From assembly GCA_002336475.1 (NCBI GenBank), contig DDCX01000071.1:33186-40833 (forward strand): a DNA stretch of 7,648 bases, read 5' to 3'. Below are positions 1 through 4,865 of this stretch, one piece after another (position 1 is the stretch's first letter; each line of letters starts with the position of its first letter). The position numbers and the translations under genes are program-made. Origin of the DNA: Flavobacteriales bacterium UBA1995 (GTDB taxonomy: Bacteria; Bacteroidota; Bacteroidia; Flavobacteriales_D; Sanyastnellaceae). The notes beneath the pieces were generated by a model that was not told the origin of the DNA, ran no database searches, and saw only the letters and a list, made by a program, of their open reading frames with translations.

Positions 1-1653
1 GGGTCTTTTGTGATCAATCCTACTTATGCGCAACTCGAGGAAGCGGACATCGACATGATGATCGCCGGTTCGATGGACAGCATCGTGATGGTTGAAGGCG
101 AGATGAACGAAGTCTCTGAAGAAGAGATGGTAGGCGCCATTGAGGCTGCCCACGTCGCCATTCAAAAGCAATGCCAGGCTCAGCTTGACATGGCTGCAGA
201 AGTGCCCAGCTCTTCACCGAAGCGCGAATACGAGCACGAAAAGCAAGACGGCGAACTCAAGCAGCGCATCCATGATGAGTTGTACCAGCAGTATTACGAT
301 GCTGCAAAGAATGCCGGATCCAAGGAGGAGCGCGGCAAGTCTTTCAAGTCCATCAAAGAGGCCTTTCTCGCCACCATGTCCGATGCGGACAAGGCTGAGA
401 AGCAATACATGCTCCGCGATTACATCAAAGGCGCCCAAAAGAAAGCCATCCGTGACCTGCTGCTGAACGAAGGCATTCGTTTGGACGGACGTGGCACCAA
501 GGACATTCGCCCCATCTGGTGCGAAGTGGACTATTTGCCCGGACCCCACGGCTCAGCCATTTTCACACGTGGAGAGACCCAGAGTTTGACCACTTTGACC
601 TTGGGCACCAAGGATGACGAGCAGCTCATTGACAACGCCCTCGTGCGGAAGACCGAGAAGTTCCTGTTGCACTACAACTTCCCACCCTTCTCAACAGGTG
701 AAGCCCGTCCCATCCGTGGTACGAGTCGCCGCGAGATCGGTCACGGAAACTTGGCGCTTCGTGCACTCAAGCCGATGCTCCCTCCAGTAGAGGACTGTCC
801 TTACACCATTCGCTTGGTGAGCGAGATTCTCGAATCCAATGGATCGAGCTCTATGGCTACAGTTTGCGCTGGCACACTGGCCATGATGGACGGCGGAATC
901 CCCATGAAGCGTCCGGTTAGCGGCATCGCGATGGGATTGATTACCGACCAGGAGAGCGGCAAATACGCTGTACTGAGCGACATCCTCGGTGACGAGGATC
1001 ACCTTGGTGACATGGACTTCAAAGTCACTGGAACATCCGAAGGCATCACTGCCTGCCAAATGGACATCAAGATCAAAGGCTTGTCCTTTGCTCAGTTGAC
1101 CGAAGCCCTGCTACAGGCCAAGGAAGGCCGTGCTCACATCTTGGGTGAGATGCTCAAGACCATGGACAGCCACCGTGATGATTACAAGGACCATGCTCCG
1201 CGCATCATCTCCTTTGAGGTGCCTGCAGAAGCGATTGGCCCCATCATTGGTCCTGGAGGAAAGATCATCAATGAGATCCAAGACTCCACTGGCGCCAATG
1301 TTTCCATTGCGGACGATGACGGCAGAGGAATCGTTGAGGTTTCTGGTGACAACAAGCAAAAGATTGATGCTGCCGTTGCCCGTATCCGCGCCATTGCTTT
1401 CCCCCCGACTGTTGAAGTTGGAGAAGTTTATGAAGGCCAAGTGAAAACCGTAATGCCATACGGGGCCTTTGTAGAGATCATCCCCGGACAAGACGGACTG
1501 TTGCACATCTCCGAATTGGAGCATGGCCGCGTCAACGAAGTCACCGACGTGATCAACGAAGGAGACACCGTGAAGTTCAAAGTCACCGGCCGTGACCCTC
1601 GCTCTGGTAAGCTCAAACTGAGCAGAAAAGTGCTTCTTCCGAAGCCTGAGTGA
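1..1653 (+). CDS. pnp: Polynucleotide phosphorylase, 3' part (N-terminus off the left edge)
   Basis: Phosphorolytic 3'-5' exoribonuclease (EC 2.7.7.8) that degrades mRNA from its 3' end in the cytoplasm, normally as a trimer. The frame is open from base 1, so the GTG at 10 is an internal codon. About 550 residues are present; from the usual length of about 710-750, some 150-200 are missing, covering most of the first RNase PH core. The visible part starts near the end of core 1, then the all-helical domain (roughly nt 200-440) and the second, catalytic RNase PH core from about nt 470 (LDGRGTKDIRP). The motif SDILGDEDHLGDMDFKV is intact; by alignment with the E. coli enzyme its catalytic residues D486, D492 and K494 are encoded at 997-999, 1015-1017 and 1021-1023. 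A KH domain with GxxG loop (GPGG, 1249-1260) and an S1 domain (about 1414-1630) follow. It ends soon after S1, without a long tail. rpoD follows after 78 nt on the same strand. Confidence 0.97.
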   Translation, partial: GSFVINPTYAQLEEADIDMMIAGSMDSIVMVEGEMNEVSEEEMVGAIEAAHVAIQKQCQAQLDMAAEVPSSSPKREYEHEKQDGELKQRIHDELYQQYYDAAKNAGSKEERGKSFKSIKEAFLATMSDADKAEKQYMLRDYIKGAQKKAIRDLLLNEGIRLDGRGTKDIRPIWCEVDYLPGPHGSAIFTRGETQSLTTLTLGTKDDEQLIDNALVRKTEKFLLHYNFPPFSTGEARPIRGTSRREIGHGNLALRALKPMLPPVEDCPYTIRLVSEILESNGSSSMATVCAGTLAMMDGGIPMKRPVSGIAMGLITDQESGKYAVLSDILGDEDHLGDMDFKVTGTSEGITACQMDIKIKGLSFAQLTEALLQAKEGRAHILGEMLKTMDSHRDDYKDHAPRIISFEVPAEAIGPIIGPGGKIINEIQDSTGANVSIADDDGRGIVEVSGDNKQKIDAAVARIRAIAFPPTVEVGEVYEGQVKTVMPYGAFVEIIPGQDGLLHISELEHGRVNEVTDVINEGDTVKFKVTGRDPRSGKLKLSRKVLLPKPE

Positions 1654-1670
1654 AACGAATGACCGAATAA

Positions 1671-1678
1671 TACGTTTG
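1671..1678 (+). promoter_or_regulatory. Candidate Bacteroidota -7 promoter element for rpoD
   Basis: TACGTTTG matches the Bacteroidota -7 consensus TAnnTTTG at all six fixed positions. It lies 18 nt after the pnp stop and would place the transcription start near 1683, giving an rpoD leader of about 50 nt. I find no TTTG-like -33 element at the expected spacing (around 1648-1651), so this rests on one box. rpoD could instead, or also, be transcribed by readthrough from pnp. Confidence 0.35.
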
Positions 1679-1713
1679 AAGGGGAGGAAGGAAAGGCCAT
1701 TCTCCCCTCAAAC
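1674..1713 (+). terminator. Stem-loop between pnp and rpoD (candidate pnp terminator or leader structure)
   Basis: GTTTGAAGGGGAG (1674-1686) pairs with CTCCCCTCAAAC (1702-1713): 12 base pairs with one bulged A (1680) and a 15-nt loop. The stem is strong, with GGGG against CCCC at its centre. Only ATTTG follows, not a proper T-tract, so it is a poor classical intrinsic terminator. It could act as a weak terminator, a processing or stability element at the pnp 3' end, or a leader structure of rpoD. Its left arm overlaps the candidate -7 element at 1671-1678. Confidence 0.4.
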
Positions 1714-1731
1714 ATTTGAAACGCAACGCCC

Positions 1732-2601
1732 ATGAGACAGCTAAAAATCACGAAACAGGTCACCAACCGGGAGACCGCATCGCTGGACAAGTACCTCCAG
1801 GAAATCGGCCGTGTCGACCTGATCACAGCCGAGGAAGAGGTGGAACTGGCCCGACGCATCAAACAAGGTGACCAAGTCGCTTTGGAGAAGATGACAAAAG
1901 CCAACCTGCGTTTCGTGGTTTCTGTTTCTAAGCAATACCAAAACCAAGGCCTTTCGCTGCCGGATTTGATCAACGAAGGAAACCTTGGTCTGATTAAAGC
2001 CGCTCAGCGTTTTGACGAGACCCGGGGATTTAAGTTCATCTCTTATGCTGTCTGGTGGATTCGCCAAAGCATCCTACAAGCACTGGCTGAACAAAGCCGG
2101 ATCGTCCGATTGCCACTCAACAAGATTGGCTCTATCAACAAAATCAACAAGGCGTTTGCCCGCCTTGAACAGGAGTTCGAACGTCCTCCAACACCAGCAG
2201 AACTTGCTGAAGTACTGGATATGACCCTCGACGAGGTCAAGCAAAGCTTGAAGAACGCAGGACGTCACGTGTCAATGGACGCGCCCCTCAAGGATGGCGA
2301 CGACAGTTCCAGCACGATGTACGACGTTTTGCAGACCAATGACACACCGTCACCAGACACGGTGTTGATCACAGAGTCACTGCGCAAAGAGATTGAACGC
2401 TCCCTTCAAACGCTCACAAGCCGAGAAGCAGATGTGGTGCGCCTCTACTTTGGATTGGGTGGTGAACACCCTTTGACATTGGAAGAAATTGGAGAACGGT
2501 TTGACCTCACACGTGAACGCGTGCGACAAATCAAGGAGAAAGCCATCCGCCGCTTGAAGCACACCAGCAGAAGCCGGATTCTCAAGTCCTACTTGGGCTA
2601 A
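1732..2601 (+). CDS. rpoD: Primary (housekeeping) RNA polymerase sigma factor, Bacteroidota type
   Basis: Directs RNA polymerase to housekeeping promoters. It has 289 residues, the usual size for the Bacteroidota primary sigma, which lacks region 1.1 and the non-conserved insert of E. coli RpoD. Region 1.2 spans about 16-48 ([10 protein letters not shown]...LARRIKQGD). Region 2 spans about 52-122, with [17 protein letters not shown], the core-binding [13 protein letters not shown] and the -10 recognition and melting segment [17 protein letters not shown]. Region 3 covers about 131-207 and contains the acidic finger-like loop near 185-204. Region 4 covers about 222-276, with the helix-turn-helix [20 protein letters not shown]. 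The ATG at 1732 gives the conserved N-terminus [10 protein letters not shown]. No Shine-Dalgarno is visible, as is common in this phylum. It follows pnp on the same strand; its stop TAA overlaps the stop of the convergent glycosylase gene. Confidence 0.97.
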   Translation: MRQLKITKQVTNRETASLDKYLQEIGRVDLITAEEEVELARRIKQGDQVALEKMTKANLRFVVSVSKQYQNQGLSLPDLINEGNLGLIKAAQRFDETRGFKFISYAVWWIRQSILQALAEQSRIVRLPLNKIGSINKINKAFARLEQEFERPPTPAELAEVLDMTLDEVKQSLKNAGRHVSMDAPLKDGDDSSSTMYDVLQTNDTPSPDTVLITESLRKEIERSLQTLTSREADVVRLYFGLGGEHPLTLEEIGERFDLTRERVRQIKEKAIRRLKHTSRSRILKSYLG

Positions 2602-3239
2602 TTCAAGCTCTCCCAAAGAAACCGGCTTGCAGCCGTGCGAAACGGGCTCCATACAAGGGCCCGTTTTTCGTAGACTGATTTTGGGGAGTCCTTGGCAATG
2701 TCAAGGGCCAATTCCATGGCACGACGAACCCCCAAATCGTCCACTGGAAAGACATCGGGCCGTTGGAGCTGAAACATCAAATGCATTTGCACCGTCCATT
2801 GGCCCAATCCTTTGACCTTGGTCCATGACGATATGATGTCAGCATCAGAATATCCCTCTACGGCATCAAAGGCCTCCGGGTCTTCCAAATAATGGCGGCT
2901 CAAATCTGTGATGTAACGGTGTTTTTGACCACTGATACCCACACCGCGGTGAACCTCAGCTGAGGCATGCAAAACAACTTCTGGTTGCATGCCCTCTGGG
3001 TAGAGCGCAGAAAAGCGACTCCAAATGGTGTGTGCAGCCTTTGTGCTCAGTTGCTGACCGACAATCGCCCTCGCCAAACTCTCAAACGCAGGCTTTATGT
3101 CAACCTCCTTGGGATTGTTCAGGCGCTGCAACACATGATGAAATGGCGGGTCTGCCGTTTTGAAATGGAGCCTGGCCTCATCCCAAGACCAATCCGCATC
3201 ATAATTACGAACTGTTGACGTTGCTTTGATGTTGGCCAT
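2598..3239 (-). CDS. DNA-3-methyladenine glycosylase, AlkA-like HhH-GPD family
   Basis: Base-excision repair enzyme expected to remove alkylated bases such as 3-methyladenine (EC 3.2.2.21 type) by hydrolysing the N-glycosidic bond. It has 213 residues, normal for the short bacterial members without the N-terminal extra domain of E. coli AlkA. Visible features are the family motif IVGQQLS (59-65), the helix-hairpin-helix [12 protein letters not shown] (141-152), and [13 protein letters not shown] (163-175). By alignment with AlkA D238, the catalytic aspartate is D168. The C-terminal [13 protein letters not shown] is also typical. The protein has no cysteine, so the iron-sulphur cluster of EndoIII/MutY relatives is absent. 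The ATG at 3239 is the only plausible start; the frame stays open upstream but offers no other ATG in the 44-nt gap. It is convergent with rpoD (4-nt overlap) and divergent from the lipoprotein gene. Exact substrate range cannot be read from the sequence. Confidence 0.92.
   Translation of the reverse strand: MANIKATSTVRNYDADWSWDEARLHFKTADPPFHHVLQRLNNPKEVDIKPAFESLARAIVGQQLSTKAAHTIWSRFSALYPEGMQPEVVLHASAEVHRGVGISGQKHRYITDLSRHYLEDPEAFDAVEGYSDADIISSWTKVKGLGQWTVQMHLMFQLQRPDVFPVDDLGVRRAMELALDIAKDSPKSVYEKRALVWSPFRTAASRFLWESLN
2640..2668 (+). terminator. Intrinsic terminator for rpoD, inside the convergent glycosylase gene
   Basis: AAACGGGC (2640-2647) pairs perfectly with GCCCGTTT (2659-2666) around an 11-nt loop, and the stem runs into TTTTT (2664-2668). 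It lies 38 nt past the rpoD stop. The T-tract follows the stem only when read on the + strand; on the - strand the hairpin is followed by CGCACGG, so it should not stop glycosylase transcription. On the opposite strand the same bases encode about residues 191-200 of the glycosylase. Confidence 0.75.
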
Positions 3240-3244
3240 GGCAG

Positions 3245-3279
3245 AAAAGTTAAGGACCCAACTCCCAGCCTTAGTTTCG
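3245..3279. promoter_or_regulatory. Divergent gap with mirrored near-consensus -7 elements and a dyad
   Basis: The 44-nt gap between the two divergent genes must hold both promoters unless they lie inside the coding regions. On the - strand TAACTTTT (3245-3252) and on the + strand TAGTTTCG (3272-3279) each miss the TAnnTTTG consensus at one position. Between them, TAAGG (3251-3255) and CCTTA (3269-3273) form an inverted repeat. If used, both promoters would give nearly leaderless transcripts. No -33 boxes are visible, so the call is weak. Confidence 0.25.
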
Positions 3280-3283
3280 CAAC

Positions 3284-4822
3284 ATGTTCCATTCGAACAC
3301 CACTACTGAACCCTCTAGCTCGCCAGCGAGAACGTGGATCTGGACTTGCAGCACAATCGCCGTTATTCTGGGCATGTTGGTGACATCCACAGGATGTCAA
3401 GGCGATAAATACTACCTCGGTGCTGACGCCAGGGTGGCATTTAGCCAAGACACGGTTTGGTTTGACACGGTATTCACCTCCATAGGCAGTGCGAGCCAAG
3501 CGCTCCGCATCGTCAATCAAAGCCCCGGACGCATCCTGCTTGAAGACGTCACCTTGGAAGATGGCGAAGGGAGCGAATTCAGAATCAACATTGACGGGAT
3601 TCCCGGTCCGAGTGCCAGCAACCTCGTTCTGGAAGAAGGAGACTCCATCTACGTCTTCGTAGAAGTCACCGTAGACCCTGAAGATGTGAACCTGCCTTTT
3701 GTGGTCAAGGATCGCATTAGGGTTACGGTCAACGGATTCAGCCAGTACACCGAATTGCTGGCTTGGGGTCAAGACGCCTTCTTTCATGGTTCGCCAGGAG
3801 GACTTTCCTCGCTGTCATGCGACGAGATATGGACGGCCGAGCGCCCCCATGTGATTTACGGGGTTGTGGGCGTCGCCCCAGACTGCAATTTGACCATAGA
3901 GGCAGGTTGCGCCGTTCATGTGCATGCAGGTGGCGGAATTTATGTGGACAGGGGTACACTCGAAGTCAATGGTGAATTGGGCCAAGAGGTGATTTTTGAA
4001 GGAGACAGGCTCGAACCAGAATATGCTGACATTCCTGGCCAATGGGGCATTCAAGTGGACACGCTGGTCCAAACAGATTTCGGAGTGGCACAAGCGAGCA
4101 TCCTCGGCGGGGGCATCTGGCTCTACGGTTCGCCAGGCAGCACCATGCGCCATGCCATTTTGCGCAATGGAACCATCGGCTTACAGGTTGACACTGCAGG
4201 TACGCCAGGTGCGGCTGCCCTCAACATGGAGAACTGTGTCATCCACAACATGAGCGGCATCGGACTGCTGGCCCAAGGTTCGAACGTGGACGGCACCAAC
4301 CTGCTGATGTACGATTGTGCCCAAGCCTGTGCTGCACTCACCTTGGGTGGCCGTTACAGGTTTACCCACAGCACCTTTGCCAATTATTGGGCCGACGGCA
4401 CCCGTTCAACTCCAACGTTGCTCATCAACGACCATTACGAAGACGTCAATGGGAACCTGCAAATCCGTCCATTGGTCGAAACGCGATTCCTGAACTGCAT
4501 CATGTGGGGAAACAATGCCGGGCTCACGGATTTTGATGAATTGGTCGTCGATCTTGAGGGCAATGACAATGACCTGCTCATTCGGGGTTGCGCCGTGGAA
4601 ATGGACGACTTTGGAACAGCCGACTGGATCGAAGAAAGCAGCCTTGATGCTGCGCCTCCCTTTGCCGATGTCTTCAACAGGGATTTCCACATCATTAGTG
4701 GCAACAGCCAGTGGAATGGACTGGGCATTCCCGCCGGAATGCCCTTCTTGGCGACAGACCTCGACGGCTTACCGAGGGTGGTGGGATCAGCACCTGACAA
4801 AGGCTGCTACGAGCGTCAATAA
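3284..4822 (+). CDS. Surface lipoprotein, beta-sandwich plus right-handed beta-helix, function unknown
   Basis: I recognise a Bacteroidota lipoprotein type but no established function. Residues 1-37 look like a lipoprotein signal peptide: a hydrophobic core at about 22-34, then the lipobox-like STGC with lipidated C38. The n-region is long and has only one Arg (R16) plus acidic E9, which is unusual, but no better start exists: an in-frame TAG lies at 3272-3274 and the next in-frame ATG is residue 31. Residues 48-165 form a beta-rich domain (VAFSQDTVWFDTVFTSIGSA, DSIYVFVEVTVDP, AWGQDA) resembling an Ig-like fold. Residues about 185-415 read as right-handed parallel beta-helix rungs (IEAGCAVHVHAGGGIYV, LEVNG, then repeated short I/L/V strands with N/G turns). 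The C-terminus, DLDGLPRVVGSAPDKGCYE (492-510), matches the closing motif common in such beta-helix proteins. The protein is acidic and probably anchored in the outer membrane. A carbohydrate-related role is possible from the fold, but no catalytic motif is visible. Confidence 0.85.
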   Translation: MFHSNTTTEPSSSPARTWIWTCSTIAVILGMLVTSTGCQGDKYYLGADARVAFSQDTVWFDTVFTSIGSASQALRIVNQSPGRILLEDVTLEDGEGSEFRINIDGIPGPSASNLVLEEGDSIYVFVEVTVDPEDVNLPFVVKDRIRVTVNGFSQYTELLAWGQDAFFHGSPGGLSSLSCDEIWTAERPHVIYGVVGVAPDCNLTIEAGCAVHVHAGGGIYVDRGTLEVNGELGQEVIFEGDRLEPEYADIPGQWGIQVDTLVQTDFGVAQASILGGGIWLYGSPGSTMRHAILRNGTIGLQVDTAGTPGAAALNMENCVIHNMSGIGLLAQGSNVDGTNLLMYDCAQACAALTLGGRYRFTHSTFANYWADGTRSTPTLLINDHYEDVNGNLQIRPLVETRFLNCIMWGNNAGLTDFDELVVDLEGNDNDLLIRGCAVEMDDFGTADWIEESSLDAAPPFADVFNRDFHIISGNSQWNGLGIPAGMPFLATDLDGLPRVVGSAPDKGCYERQ

Positions 4823-4827
4823 TTTTG
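4820..4827 (+). promoter_or_regulatory. Candidate -7 promoter element for the ABC transporter gene
   Basis: TAATTTTG matches TAnnTTTG at all six fixed positions and overlaps the lipoprotein stop codon (4820-4822). It lies 38 nt before the transporter ATG; a start near 4832 would give a leader of about 34 nt. No -33 TTTG box is visible around 4797-4800, and AT-rich sequence at a TAA stop makes a chance match easier. Confidence 0.35.
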
Positions 4828-4842
4828 CAGCCTTCGGGGCTG
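4828..4842 (+). terminator. Small hairpin between lipoprotein and transporter genes
   Basis: CAGCC (4828-4832) pairs with GGCTG (4838-4842) across TTCGG. An alternative pairing gives a C(TTCG)G tetraloop with one bulged G. It is followed by TCTTCACGCCCTTTTCC, which is pyrimidine-rich but not an uninterrupted T-tract. It could be a weak terminator for the lipoprotein gene or a structure at the 5' end of the transporter mRNA. The five-pair stem is short. Confidence 0.35.
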
Positions 4843-4865
4843 TCTTCACGCCCTTTTCCTGAACA

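Noticed and set aside
10..12. GTG at 10 as the start of the pnp gene
   Set aside because: The frame is open to base 1 and the first residues align with internal PNPase sequence; the true start lies outside the window.
1428..1973. 181-codon open frame on the - strand across the pnp-rpoD junction
   Set aside because: It is antisense to the S1 domain of pnp and the start of rpoD, has low-complexity Ser/Arg-rich composition and no recognisable domain; a shadow of the real genes.
2540..2598. Possible terminator for the glycosylase gene inside the end of rpoD, read on the - strand
   Set aside because: Only short 4-bp pairings (for example CAAG/CTTG) without a T-tract are visible.
3119..3787. 222-codon open frame on the - strand opposite the lipoprotein N-terminus
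   Set aside because: It spans parts of two well-supported genes and the divergent gap, and shows no recognisable motif.
3786..4139. Repeated GGTTCGCCAGG at about 3788 and 4128
   Set aside because: Both copies encode a short GSPG turn within the lipoprotein; flanks differ, so this is coincidental or reflects codon choice, not a mobile repeat.
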